A program made the position numbers and the translations under genes. DNA of 64,000 nt from Neisseria macacae ATCC 33926 (lineage in GTDB: Bacteria; Pseudomonadota; Gammaproteobacteria; Burkholderiales; Neisseriaceae), in the NCBI RefSeq assembly GCF_022749495.1, contig NZ_CP094241.1, positions 2,170,001-2,234,000 of the forward strand, given 5' to 3'. Position 1 is the first letter of the stretch. Each line of letters begins with the position of its first letter. Shown piece by piece: positions 35,142 through 43,959 of the stretch. Under the pieces are notes generated by a model that was not told the DNA's origin, searched no databases, and worked only from the letters and a program-made list of their open reading frames with translations.

Positions 35142-36140
35142 TCAGCACACTTCAACCAACCAGCCATGTTTGTCTTCCGCCAAACCGTATTGGATGTCGG
35201 TCAAGGCTTTGCGCAAAGCGTAGCCGCGTTCTTGGCTTTTCACTTCGATTTCTTTGCCGTCGATGACAAAAGAGGTTACGGGCGAAATGACGGCGGCGGT
35301 ACCGGTCAGAATCGCTTCCGCGCCCTCTTCGACTGCGGCTTTGAGTTCGTCCACGGTGAAGTTGCGTTCGCTAACGGTGTAGCCTAAGTCTTTGGCGACG
35401 GTCAGTACAGAATCACGGGTTACGCCGTGGAGGAATTCGTCGGTCAACGGTTTGGTGATGATTTCGTTGCCTTTAATCAGGATAAAGTTGGACGCGCCGG
35501 TTTCCTGTACGTCGCCGTTCGGGCAGAACAGGACTTGGTTTGCACCGTGTTCGGCTTTTGCCTTCAACACCCAAGGCATGGCGGAGGCGTAGTTGCCGCC
35601 GCATTTGACGCGGCCCATGTGCGGTGCGCAGCGGATGTGTTCGGTTTCAACCAAAATTTTCACGGGTGAACCGGCTTTGAAATAGTCGCCGACCGGAGAC
35701 GCGAGGATATAGAGCAGCGCAGTTTCGGACGGCGAACCGGCTTTGCCGATAACGGGGTCGGTACCGATGAGCGTCGGGCGCAGATACAGCGCGGCAGGCG
35801 CATCGGGAATTTCGTCGGCGGCGCGTTTGACCAATTCGATCAGGGCATTCAGATAGGCTTCGGTTTCGGGGCGCGGCAGGTGCAAAATATCTGCGCTTTG
35901 CTGCATACGGGCGATGTTTGCCGTCGGGCGGAACAAGACGATTTTGCCGTTTGCCTGACGGAATGCTTTTAAACCTTCAAAGCATTCGCTGCCGTAATGC
36001 AGGGCGTGCGCGCCGGGCGCGAGGGTGAGGTCTGAGGAAGTTTGCCATTCGGTCGGCTGCCATTTGCCGTCCTTGTGGGCGATAACGGGCATTTGGGCGT
36101 GGAAGATGCTGCCGAACACGGCGGGTACGGGTCTGCTCAT
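35142..36140 (-). CDS. ilvE: Branched-chain amino acid aminotransferase
   Basis: The 332-residue PLP enzyme of fold type IV makes leucine, isoleucine and valine from their keto acids. The PLP lysine is Lys179 in RVKCGGNYASAMPW, and VQETGASNFILIKG and HGVTRDSVL are class IV aminotransferase signatures. Its length and the SECFEGLKAFR segment fit the longer, eukaryote-like IlvE subtype rather than the approximately 309-residue E. coli form. GGCAATCACC precedes the ATG. It is monocistronic, with its own hairpin. Confidence 0.96.
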   Translation of the reverse strand: MSRPVPAVFGSIFHAQMPVIAHKDGKWQPTEWQTSSDLTLAPGAHALHYGSECFEGLKAFRQANGKIVLFRPTANIARMQQSADILHLPRPETEAYLNALIELVKRAADEIPDAPAALYLRPTLIGTDPVIGKAGSPSETALLYILASPVGDYFKAGSPVKILVETEHIRCAPHMGRVKCGGNYASAMPWVLKAKAEHGANQVLFCPNGDVQETGASNFILIKGNEIITKPLTDEFLHGVTRDSVLTVAKDLGYTVSERNFTVDELKAAVEEGAEAILTGTAAVISPVTSFVIDGKEIEVKSQERGYALRKALTDIQYGLAEDKHGWLVEVC

Positions 36141-36527
36141 GGTGATTGCCTTTCTTATTCTGTTTGGTTCTGTTTAGATATTAAAAGTTGAAAGATACGC
36201 CTGTACGGATGGTTTTGACAAGTCCGAATACTTGTTTCGCAAACAGCTTTCGCCCAAGCCCTTGCCTGATAACGAAATACGGAAAACCATCCATTCCGAT
36301 ACGCATACGAATTGTCGGCAATCATGCCTACCGTGTACTACATATATATAATGAAGCCTAAGGTCGTCTGAAAACTGCTGCACATCCTATCCGAAACAAT
36401 CCAAATCGTTTAAACTAAGCCGCATCTGCGGCAAACGGGTTCGGAAACGGAATCCCTATCGACCGCCTATTGAATTTTCAGACGACCTTTTCAAAACTTT
36501 CCGACAGGCATACCGCCGGAGACATCC
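36141..36527. other. Intergenic region between ilvE and lapA
   Basis: About 390 bases between divergent genes. Two facing uptake sequences lie 110 bases apart (about 36360-36373 and 36475-36490). No gene or other repeat is evident. Confidence 0.6.
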
Positions 36528-36872
36528 ATGAAACTGATTTATACCATTATCAAAGTCATCATTTTATTATTGTTTTTACTGCTCGCCGTCATCAATACCG
36601 ACAGCGTCGCCTTCCACTACCTGCCCGGTCAGAAAGCCGATTTACCGCTGATTGTCGTCCTCTTCGGCGCATTTGTCATCGGCATCGTGTTCGGCATGTT
36701 CGCCCTGTTCGGCAGACTTTTGGCGCTGCGCAGCGAAAACAACCGCCTGCGTGCCGAAGTCAAAAAACACGCGCATTTGAGCGAAAAAGACCTTGCCGCC
36801 CCCGTACCGCAGCAACCTGCGCCGCAAACGACGACCCCTGCCAAACAACCCGTACAAACGCCCAAGCCTTAA
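36528..36872 (+). CDS. lapA: LapA-family lipopolysaccharide assembly protein A
   Basis: The 114-residue protein has two N-terminal transmembrane helices (about 5-22 and 42-65) joined by NTDSVAFHYLPGQKADLPL, the LapA_dom pattern (VxxNxxxVxFxxLxG). A charged helix and a proline/glutamine-rich tail follow. In E. coli LapA works with LapB in the inner membrane to adjust lipopolysaccharide synthesis through FtsH and LpxC. It sits 12 bases upstream of lapB. GGAGAC precedes the ATG. Confidence 0.9.
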   Translation: MKLIYTIIKVIILLLFLLLAVINTDSVAFHYLPGQKADLPLIVVLFGAFVIGIVFGMFALFGRLLALRSENNRLRAEVKKHAHLSEKDLAAPVPQQPAPQTTTPAKQPVQTPKP

Positions 36873-36884
36873 AAAAGGAATCAC

Positions 36885-38054
36885 ATGGACAACGAATTGT
36901 GGGTCATCCTCCTGCCCATTACCCTTTTGCCCGTCTTCTTTGCCATGGGCTGGTTTGCCGCCCGCATTGACATGAAAACCGTGTTAAAACAGGCGAAAAG
37001 CGTGCCTGCCGGCTTTTACAAAAGTCTGGACGCATTGGTTGACCGCAACAGCGGCCGTGCTGCCCGCGAACTGGCGGAAGTCATCGACCAGCAGCCGCAG
37101 TCTTACGACCTCAACCTGACCTTGGGCAAACTCTACCGTCAGCGCGGCGAAAACGACAAAGCCATCAATATGCACCAAGCCCTGCTCGACTCGCCCGATA
37201 CCGTCAACAAAAAACGCGCGCGGGTATTGTTCGAACTCGCGCAAAACTACCAAAGCGCAGGCTTGGTTGACCGTGCCGAACAAATCTTCATCGGCTTGCA
37301 GGAAGGCAACATGGCGCGTGAAGCCCGTCAACACCTGCTCAGCATCTACCAGCAAGACCGCGACTGGGAAAAAGCCATCGAAACCGCGCAACTCCTCAGC
37401 CACGATGAGCAGACCTACCAATTTGAAATTGCACAGTTTTATTGCGAACTTGCCCAAACCGCGCTGTTCAAATCCAATCTTGACGCCGCCCGTTACAACG
37501 TCCAAAAAGCCTTGGACGCCAACAAAAAATGCGCCCGCGCCAACATGATTTTGGGCGACATCGAAACCAAACAGGGCAATTTCCCCGCCGCTGTCGAAGC
37601 ATACGGCGCCATCGAGCAGCAAAACCATGCCTACCTGAGCATGGTCGGCGAAAAACTCTACGAAGCCTACGCCGCCCAAGGCAAACAGGAAGAAGGGCTG
37701 AACCGGCTCATCGGTTACATGCAGACTTTCCCCGATTTAGACCTCATCAACGTCATTTACGAAAAAGCCCTGCTGCTCAAAGGCGAAAGCGAAGCCGCCC
37801 AACTTGCCATCGACCTCGTGCGTCAAAAACCCGACCTCAACGGCGTATACCGCCTGCTCGGTTTGAAAATCAGCGACATGAATCCCGCATGGAAAGCCGA
37901 CGCCGACATGATGCGTTCCGTCATCGGCCGCCAACTCCAACGCAGCGTCATGTACCGCTGCCGCAACTGCCACTTCAAATCCCAAGTCTTCTTCTGGCAC
38001 TGCCCTGCCTGCAATAAATGGGAAACCTTCACGCCCAATAAAATCGAAGTGTGA
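36885..38054 (+). CDS. lapB: Lipopolysaccharide assembly protein B (LapB/YciM)
   Basis: The 389-residue protein has one N-terminal membrane helix (LWVILLPITLLPVFFAMGWFAA), tetratricopeptide repeats through about residues 65-350, and a C-terminal rubredoxin-like zinc knuckle (CRNC...CPAC, about 366-382). This order is that of LapB, which guides FtsH to degrade LpxC and so sets lipopolysaccharide levels. RSVMYRCRNCHFKSQVFFWHCPACNKW is characteristic. AAGGAATCAC precedes the ATG. It forms an operon with lapA. Confidence 0.95.
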   Translation: MDNELWVILLPITLLPVFFAMGWFAARIDMKTVLKQAKSVPAGFYKSLDALVDRNSGRAARELAEVIDQQPQSYDLNLTLGKLYRQRGENDKAINMHQALLDSPDTVNKKRARVLFELAQNYQSAGLVDRAEQIFIGLQEGNMAREARQHLLSIYQQDRDWEKAIETAQLLSHDEQTYQFEIAQFYCELAQTALFKSNLDAARYNVQKALDANKKCARANMILGDIETKQGNFPAAVEAYGAIEQQNHAYLSMVGEKLYEAYAAQGKQEEGLNRLIGYMQTFPDLDLINVIYEKALLLKGESEAAQLAIDLVRQKPDLNGVYRLLGLKISDMNPAWKADADMMRSVIGRQLQRSVMYRCRNCHFKSQVFFWHCPACNKWETFTPNKIEV

Positions 38055-38065
38055 AGTAAACCAAC

Positions 38066-38102
38066 AAAAAGGTCGTCTGAAAAAAGTTTCAGACGACCTT
38101 TT
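38066..38102. terminator. Bidirectional uptake-sequence hairpin between lapB and thyA
   Basis: AAAAAGGTCGTCTGAAA and TTTCAGACGACCTTTT pair closely, with A and T tracts suited to ending both convergent genes. Confidence 0.85.
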
Positions 38103-38116
38103 ACCTATTCCCTGCC

Positions 38117-38911
38117 CTACACCGCCACGGCGGCCTTGATGTGCGGATGCGGGTCGTAGCCTTCCAACTCGAAATCTTTAAACTTAAATGCAAACAAGTC
38201 TTTGACTTCCGGATTGATTTTCATCACCGGCAGCGTGCGAGTGTCGCGGCTCAATTGCAGTTTTGCCTGTTCGAAATGGTTGCTGTACAGATGCGCATCA
38301 CCCAAGGTATGGATAAATTCGCCCGCCTCCAACCCGCAGACTTGGGCAATCATCATGGTCAACAGCGCGTAACTGGCAATGTTGAACGGTACACCGAGGA
38401 AAATGTCCGCGCTGCGTTGGTAAAGCTGGCAGGACAATTTGCTGTTGGCAACGTAAAACTGAAACAGCGCATGGCAGGGCGGCAATGCCATTTCATCCAC
38501 CAGCGCGGGATTCCATGCCGACACAATCAGGCGGCGGGAATCGGGGTTTTTCTTGATTTGCTCCACGACGTTGGCAATTTGGTCGATATGGCGGCCGTCG
38601 GGAGCAGGCCAACTGCGCCATTGGTAGCCGTACACAGGCCCCAAGTCGCCGTTTTCGTCCGCCCATTCGTCCCAAATGGAAACATTATTATCTTTCAAAT
38701 ATTTGATGTTGGTATCGCCTTTGAGAAACCAAAGCAGCTCATGGATAATCGAGCGTAAGTGCAGCTTTTTGGTGGTCAGCAGCGGAAAGCCTTGACTCAA
38801 ATCGAAGCGCATTTGATAGCCGAACACCGAACGAGTGCCTGTACCGGTACGGTCGGATTTATCGGTACCGTTTTCGAGAACGTGGCGCATTAAATCGAGG
38901 TAGGCTTTCAT
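38117..38911 (-). CDS. thyA: Thymidylate synthase
   Basis: The 264-residue enzyme matches E. coli ThyA in length and converts dUMP to dTMP with methylene-tetrahydrofolate. Cys146 in LPPCHALFQFYV is the nucleophile. DRTGTGTRSVFG and WDEWADENGDLGPVYGYQWR are substrate-binding segments. QRSADIFLGVPFNIASYALLT completes the signature. AGGACACC precedes the ATG. It is monocistronic. Confidence 0.98.
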   Translation of the reverse strand: MKAYLDLMRHVLENGTDKSDRTGTGTRSVFGYQMRFDLSQGFPLLTTKKLHLRSIIHELLWFLKGDTNIKYLKDNNVSIWDEWADENGDLGPVYGYQWRSWPAPDGRHIDQIANVVEQIKKNPDSRRLIVSAWNPALVDEMALPPCHALFQFYVANSKLSCQLYQRSADIFLGVPFNIASYALLTMMIAQVCGLEAGEFIHTLGDAHLYSNHFEQAKLQLSRDTRTLPVMKINPEVKDLFAFKFKDFELEGYDPHPHIKAAVAV

Positions 38912-39442
38912 TGGTGTCCTTTAAGGGTGTGTGTTGTTGGAGATGATTTGGGGCGTATTGTATAGCAATTTGTCGATTAACAGCATAATCAAGGTCGTCT
39001 GAAAACTGGAAACTAGATTCAGACGACCTTTACATTATCCGTTATGGATTGTCCTGAAACACGTTTTTCTACCTGAAACAAAATTCGTTTTTTAAGGTGT
39101 TATTTTCTTTCCTAATCCTGTTTTCCAAGGGTAATTTTCGTAAAATTGTTGACAATATTGACTGTTTTCACATGAAAATTTGCGCTGAATCGAATTTTTT
39201 ACACTCTCTCGTTTCAAATTTCTAGTTTAATTACTTAAAATATATAACCAACTTATTTTAAAATGATGAAATTTTCAAAAATATTTTTATATTTTATTGG
39301 CTATATATATCAAATAATAAAATTCTCAAAAAAATAATGTCAACAATTTTCATCAAAACTGCTTGGCAGGCAAAAAAATTAGGTTTATATTGCTTTCCAC
39401 AAATTCATCATCCTTTCCAATCTAATCCACAGGGAGCATAAA
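38912..39442. other. AT-rich intergenic region upstream of gdhA
   Basis: About 530 bases between divergent thyA and gdhA. It has a pair of facing uptake sequences (38989-39032), and a 13-bp inverted repeat AAAATTGTTGACA (39142-39154) and its complement (39338-39350) about 180 bases apart. It also holds a predicted gdhA promoter. Most of it is poly-A/T rich and non-coding. Confidence 0.6.
39363..39391 (+). promoter_or_regulatory. Predicted gdhA promoter (TTGGCA-17-TATATT)
   Basis: The -35-like TTGGCA (39363-39368) and -10-like TATATT (39386-39391) are 17 bases apart, 52 bases before the gdhA ATG. No GntR palindrome like those at lctP and lldP is seen nearby. Confidence 0.5.
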
Positions 39443-40780
39443 ATGACCGATTTGAACGCCTTGTTTGCCAACCTCAAACAACGTAACCCCAATCAAGAGC
39501 CGTTTCACCAAGCGGTTGAAGAAGTATTCATGAGCTTGGGCCCGTTTTTGGCAAAAAACCCGAAATACACCCAACAAAACCTGCTTGAACGCATCGTCGA
39601 ACCTGAGCGCGTCATTATGTTCCGCGTCACTTGGGTGGACGACAAAGGACAAGTCCAAGTCAACCGCGGCTACCGTATTCAAATGAGCTCCGCCATCGGT
39701 CCTTACAAAGGCGGCTTGCGCTTCCACCCGACCGTCGATTTGGGCGTATTGAAATTCCTCGCCTTTGAACAAGTGTTCAAAAACGCCTTGACCACCCTGC
39801 CTATGGGCGGCGGCAAAGGCGGATCCGACTTCGACCCCAAAGGCAAATCCGACGCCGAAGTGATGCGTTTCTGCCAAGCCTTTATGAACGAACTCTACCG
39901 CCACATCGGTCCGAACACCGACGTACCTGCTGGAGACATCGGCGTAGGCGGCCGCGAAATCGGTTTCCTCTTCGGTCAATACAAAAAAATCCGCAACGAA
40001 TTTGCCTCCGTCCTGACCGGCAAAGGCCTCGAATGGGGCGGCAGCCTTATCCGTCCGGAAGCGACCGGCTACGGCACCGTGTACTTCGCCCAATCCATGC
40101 TGCAAACGCGCGGCGATTCGATTGAAGGCAAACGCGTGCTGATTTCCGGCTCCGGCAACGTCGCGCAATACGCCGCCGAAAAAGCCATCCAGCTGGGCGC
40201 GAAAGTGCTGACCGTTTCCGACTCCAACGGCTTCGTCCTCTTCCCCGACAGCGGCATGACCGAAGACCAACTCGCCGCACTTATCGAGCTGAAAGAAGTC
40301 CGCCGCGAACGTGTTTCCACCTATGCCAAAGAACAAGGTTTGAAATACTTTGAAAACCAAAAACCGTGGGGCGTTGCCGCCGAAGTCGCCCTGCCCTGCG
40401 CGACCCAAAACGAATTGGATGAAGAAGCCGCCAAAACCCTGCTGGCAAACGGCTGCTACGTCGTTGCCGAAGGTGCGAACATGCCTTCTACTTTGGGCGC
40501 GGTCGATCAGTTCGTCAAAGCGGGCATCCTGTATGCACCGGGCAAAGCCTCCAACGCCGGCGGCGTGGCAACTTCAGGCTTGGAAATGAGCCAAAACGCC
40601 GTCCGTCTGGCTTGGAGCCGCGAAGAAGTTGACCAACGCCTGTTCGACATCATGCAAAGCATCCACGAATCCTGCCTGAAATACGGCACTGAAAACGGCA
40701 AAACCAACTACGTCAACGGCGCGAACATCGCCGGTTTCGTCAAAGTCGCCGATGCGATGCTGGCGCAAGGCATTGTGTAA
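39443..40780 (+). CDS. gdhA: NADP-specific glutamate dehydrogenase
   Basis: The 445-residue enzyme makes glutamate from 2-oxoglutarate and ammonia with NADPH. PYKGGLRFHPTVDLGVLKFLAFEQVFKNALTTLPMGGGKGGSDFDPKGKSD carries the substrate-binding and catalytic lysines, and ISGSGNVAQYAAEKA is the nucleotide-binding loop. Length is that of the NADP-dependent hexameric class. GGGAG lies before the ATG. In meningococcus a GntR-type protein, GdhR, controls gdhA; a regulator of that type is encoded at 61702 here, although no matching operator is visible upstream. Confidence 0.97.
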   Translation: MTDLNALFANLKQRNPNQEPFHQAVEEVFMSLGPFLAKNPKYTQQNLLERIVEPERVIMFRVTWVDDKGQVQVNRGYRIQMSSAIGPYKGGLRFHPTVDLGVLKFLAFEQVFKNALTTLPMGGGKGGSDFDPKGKSDAEVMRFCQAFMNELYRHIGPNTDVPAGDIGVGGREIGFLFGQYKKIRNEFASVLTGKGLEWGGSLIRPEATGYGTVYFAQSMLQTRGDSIEGKRVLISGSGNVAQYAAEKAIQLGAKVLTVSDSNGFVLFPDSGMTEDQLAALIELKEVRRERVSTYAKEQGLKYFENQKPWGVAAEVALPCATQNELDEEAAKTLLANGCYVVAEGANMPSTLGAVDQFVKAGILYAPGKASNAGGVATSGLEMSQNAVRLAWSREEVDQRLFDIMQSIHESCLKYGTENGKTNYVNGANIAGFVKVADAMLAQGIV

Positions 40781-40808
40781 GTCTCATTGTCCTGACTTTA
40801 GGCTGTGG

Positions 40809-40856
40809 AAAGGTCGTCTGAAAACCTTGATTCAAGGTTTTCAGACGACCTTTTTT
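40809..40856 (+). terminator. Uptake-sequence hairpin after gdhA
   Basis: AAAGGTCGTCTGAAAACCTTGA meets its complement without a loop, a 22-bp stem ending in TTTTTT. Confidence 0.9.
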
Positions 40857-40941
40857 ACTGTTCGGAACTGCTTATAGCGGCTTCAAAGGCAGACACACAA
40901 TAAAGCGCACCTTAGTATGATTTCAAACCTGCCTCGTTTTT

Positions 40942-41011
40942 TATAGTGGATTAAATTTAAATCAGGACAAGGCGAGGCAACGCCGTACTGGTTTAAAGTT
41001 AATCCACTATA
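40942..41011. repeat. Minimal Correia-like element, 70 bp
   Basis: TATAGTGGATTAAATTTAAA and TTTAAAGTTAATCCACTATA enclose only AATCAGGACAAGGCGAGGCA and CGCCGTACTGG-type inner sequence, lacking the core. It is the second such short form in the window and lies between two uptake-sequence hairpins. Confidence 0.85.
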
Positions 41012-41019
41012 AACGGACA

Positions 41020-41063
41020 AAAGGTCGTCTGAAAAAGCCAAATTCAGCTTTTCAGACGACCTT
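41020..41063 (-). terminator. Uptake-sequence hairpin after nagZ
   Basis: AAGGTCGTCTGAAAAAGC and GCTTTTCAGACGACCTT pair around a short loop. Confidence 0.8.
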
Positions 41064-41090
41064 CTTTCATGTTTTCTAAATCAAACGCCT

Positions 41091-42179
41091 TTAAAACGCT
41101 TCGCCGACTTTCACGCCGCCGGCGGTGTCTTTAGGCGTGGCAAGTTGCGCGGTCATGGCTTGGGCGGCTTGGAAATCGAGCGTTTGCATCACGGCTTGGG
41201 CGGCTTCCTTGCCCAATGTGTTCGCCATGTATTGCCAGCGGCTTGCCAAATCGGGATTTACGGGGATTTGGAAGCCGTCGCGCAGTTCGTCCACGAGGTC
41301 GGGACGGTTGCAGACAAGGACGATGTCGCAGCCTGCCGTAAAGGAAGCGTTTGCACGTTCTTTGATGCCGCCCGCTGCGCCTGCGCCTTCCATCGTGAGG
41401 TCGTCTGAAAAGATAACGCCTTTAAATCCGATGTCTTGGCGCAGGATTTGTTTGAGCCATTTTTCAGAGAAACCGGCGGGATTGCCGTCAATTTGCGGAT
41501 AAACGACGTGGGCGGGCATGACCGCCGCCATGCCTGCGCTGCTTAAGGCGCGGAACGGAATCATGTCGGCGGCTTCGAGTTCGGCAAGGCTGCGCATGTC
41601 TTCGGGTTGCACCAAATGGCTGTCGCCTTCGACGAATCCGTGTCCGGGGAAATGTTTGCCGCAGGATTTCATGCCGCCTCGGTTCAGACCTTTTTGCAGG
41701 GCAAGGGCAAGTTGGGTCACAGTGTCAGCGTTGCGGTGGAAGCTGCGGTTGCCGATGACGGGGCATGTTCCCCAATCGAGGTCGAGGACGGGCGTGAAGG
41801 AGAGGTCTATGCCGCAGGCGGTCAGTTCCGTCGCCAATACCCAGCCGACCTGCTCGGCTTTTTCTTTGGCGGCGGCTTCGCCTTCGGCATTCCAAATCTG
41901 CCCTAAAGTGTTCATGGCGGGCAGTCGGGTGAAGCCTTCGATAAAGCGTTGCACCCTGCCGCCTTCGTGATCGACGGCGATGATGAGTTCGGGCGTGCGC
42001 AGTGCTTTGATTTCTTGAACCAGGGCTTTGAGCTGCCCGACGTTTTGGAAGTTGCGGCGAAACAGGATGACGCCACCGATAGACGGATCGAGCAGGCGTT
42101 GTTTTTCTTCCTCGGTCAGACAATAGGCAGCGACGTCTGCCATAACGGGACCGCGCGGGATGGAATGGGGAGCGTTCAT
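41091..42179 (-). CDS. nagZ: Beta-N-acetylhexosaminidase NagZ
   Basis: The 362-residue cytosolic family 3 glycosidase removes N-acetylglucosamine from anhydromuropeptides in peptidoglycan recycling. AVDHEGGRVQRF near 69-80, KSCGKHFPGHGFVEGDSH (catalytic Asp/His loop) and FSDDLTMEGA (nucleophile Asp) are NagZ signatures. I start at ATG 42179, preceded by AAGGAA; a start 23 codons upstream would read through an uptake sequence. An internal uptake sequence lies at about 41398-41411. Confidence 0.95.
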   Translation of the reverse strand: MNAPHSIPRGPVMADVAAYCLTEEEKQRLLDPSIGGVILFRRNFQNVGQLKALVQEIKALRTPELIIAVDHEGGRVQRFIEGFTRLPAMNTLGQIWNAEGEAAAKEKAEQVGWVLATELTACGIDLSFTPVLDLDWGTCPVIGNRSFHRNADTVTQLALALQKGLNRGGMKSCGKHFPGHGFVEGDSHLVQPEDMRSLAELEAADMIPFRALSSAGMAAVMPAHVVYPQIDGNPAGFSEKWLKQILRQDIGFKGVIFSDDLTMEGAGAAGGIKERANASFTAGCDIVLVCNRPDLVDELRDGFQIPVNPDLASRWQYMANTLGKEAAQAVMQTLDFQAAQAMTAQLATPKDTAGGVKVGEAF

Positions 42180-42198
42180 TTTTGGATTCCTTAAAATG

Positions 42199-42238
42199 TT
42201 TTCAGACGACCTTAAAGTACCAAAGGTCGTCTGAAAAC
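42199..42238 (-). terminator. Inverted uptake sequences after the NhaC-family gene
   Basis: GTTTTCAGACGACCTT and AAGGTCGTCTGAAAAC face outward with an 8-base loop, directly downstream of the antiporter stop codon. Confidence 0.75.
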
Positions 42239-42249
42239 GGGAAAACACG

Positions 42250-43770
42250 TCAGGCAGCTTTGCCTTTTTTATCTTTCAGTATGAAGATGAGGGCGGTCAT
42301 GACGACGCCGGTGGCGAAAAAGCCCAGCCAAGCCGATTGCGTCATGCCCAACACGAGGTAGCCTGCCGCTGCCGCGCCTGCGACGGTCAGGGCGTAAGGC
42401 AGTTGCGATGTAACGTGGTCGATGTGGTTGCAATGCGCACCGGTGGAAGACAGGATAGTGGTGTCGGAAATGGGCGAACAGTGGTCGCCGCACACCGCGC
42501 CTGCCATCACGGCGGACATACACGGGATAACCAACGATGCATCGACTTTAACCGCCATCGCTGCGGCAATCGGCAGCATAATGCCGAACGTGCCCCAGCT
42601 TGTGCCCGTGGCGAACGCCATCACACTGGCGAGCAGGAAGAGGATGACGGGCAGGAAGCCGGGATGGATATTGTCTGCAACCAGCGTGGAGAGGTAGTCG
42701 CCGGTGTGCATTTCGCTGACGACGGTGCTGATGAGCCAGGCAAGAATCAGGATGGTAATCGCGCCGAACATCGAAGATATGCCCTGACGGACAGCTTTGG
42801 GATAGTCGGCGGCCTTGATGGTGCCGAGCGTGCAGAGGACGACGGCGAGTACGCCGCAAGTACCGCCGAACACCAGCGAAGTGTTTACATCGGTATTTTC
42901 AAACGCACCCAAAATGCTGAAGGTTTCGCTTGCCTGCGCACCTGTGTAAATCATGGCGGAAACGGTGGATGCGATCAACACCAAAACAGGGATAATCAGC
43001 GCGTAAACCCTGCCTTTAGGGCCGTCCGAGCCGGCGGATTCGTCATGGGTTTCCTGCAATGCCGCTTTTTCAAGGCGCGCCATCGAGCCGATGTCAAAGG
43101 AAAACCATGCGACGACAAACACCATGATCAGCGCGAACAGGGCGTAATAATTCATCAGGCTCATGGCGACGAACACACCCATCGGCGTGTATCCGGTGAT
43201 GTGGTAAGTAACGAGCAGACCTGCCAGCGTGGCGATAATCGATGCGCCCCAGCTTGAAACCGGCATCAGTACGCACATCGGCGCGGCGGTGGAATCAAGG
43301 ATATACGCGAGTTTGGCGCGGGAGACTTTGAATTTGTCGGTAACGGGACGGGCAATCGCGCCGACGGCGAGACTGTGGAAATAGTCGTCGATAAAGGTAA
43401 CGAATACGAGGCAGGCAGTCAGCATTTTTGCGCCGCGCCGCCCTTTGATGTGTTGCTTCGCCCAATCGGCAAACACCTGATTGCTGCCCGAAAAAGTTAA
43501 AAGAGAAGTGAAAATACCGAGCAACAATAAGAAAATCAGGATTTTAGGTTTTCCCAGCGACCAATCGCCGTCTGCCCAAGCCAGTCCGACCACCATGTCT
43601 TTCAGGTGTGTCAGTCCGTCAATCGGGCTGCCGCCGACCAAAAAGGCAACGCCGACCAAGATACCGATGCCCAAAGACAGCAGCACGCGGCGGGTGATGA
43701 CGGCAAGCGCCAATGCCAAAAACGGCGGCACGACGGATAAAAACGAATGTGAATAATCAATCAGGTGCAT
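42250..43770 (-). CDS. NhaC-family sodium/proton antiporter (1)
   Basis: The 506-residue inner-membrane protein has about 11-13 helices and NhaC-type motifs: FIDDYFHSLAVGAIARPVTDKF, LDSTAAPMCVLMPVSSWGASIIA, FATGTSWGTFGIMLPIAAAMA and GAVCGDHCSPISDTTILSSTGAHCNHIDHV. The last resembles the conserved ending of Na+/H+ antiporters that exchange sodium or sodium/malate-lactate ions. Which substrate it carries is not shown. A second NhaC-type gene lies 3.7 kb away on the same strand, with htrA and nth between. Confidence 0.88.
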   Translation of the reverse strand: MHLIDYSHSFLSVVPPFLALALAVITRRVLLSLGIGILVGVAFLVGGSPIDGLTHLKDMVVGLAWADGDWSLGKPKILIFLLLLGIFTSLLTFSGSNQVFADWAKQHIKGRRGAKMLTACLVFVTFIDDYFHSLAVGAIARPVTDKFKVSRAKLAYILDSTAAPMCVLMPVSSWGASIIATLAGLLVTYHITGYTPMGVFVAMSLMNYYALFALIMVFVVAWFSFDIGSMARLEKAALQETHDESAGSDGPKGRVYALIIPVLVLIASTVSAMIYTGAQASETFSILGAFENTDVNTSLVFGGTCGVLAVVLCTLGTIKAADYPKAVRQGISSMFGAITILILAWLISTVVSEMHTGDYLSTLVADNIHPGFLPVILFLLASVMAFATGTSWGTFGIMLPIAAAMAVKVDASLVIPCMSAVMAGAVCGDHCSPISDTTILSSTGAHCNHIDHVTSQLPYALTVAGAAAAGYLVLGMTQSAWLGFFATGVVMTALIFILKDKKGKAA

Positions 43771-43900
43771 AATATTTTTATTAATAGGAAGTCAATCGGA
43801 GCGGAACGTTTTCAGACGACCTTTGAATGCGATTGTTGACAAAGCCAAAAGAGCAAAACCATCAAAAAACAAACAAATCAATAAGTTGCTAAAATTACAA

Positions 43901-43930
43901 AATACCCGCCACCTTAGGATGGCGGGTATT
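43901..43930 (-). terminator. Intrinsic terminator after htrA
   Basis: AATACCCGCC and GGCGGGTATT form a 10-bp stem with a 10-base loop, 30 bases past the htrA stop. It is not an uptake sequence. Confidence 0.8.
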
Positions 43931-43959
43931 CTATCATTGAATGGCGCTTGCGTTGCACC

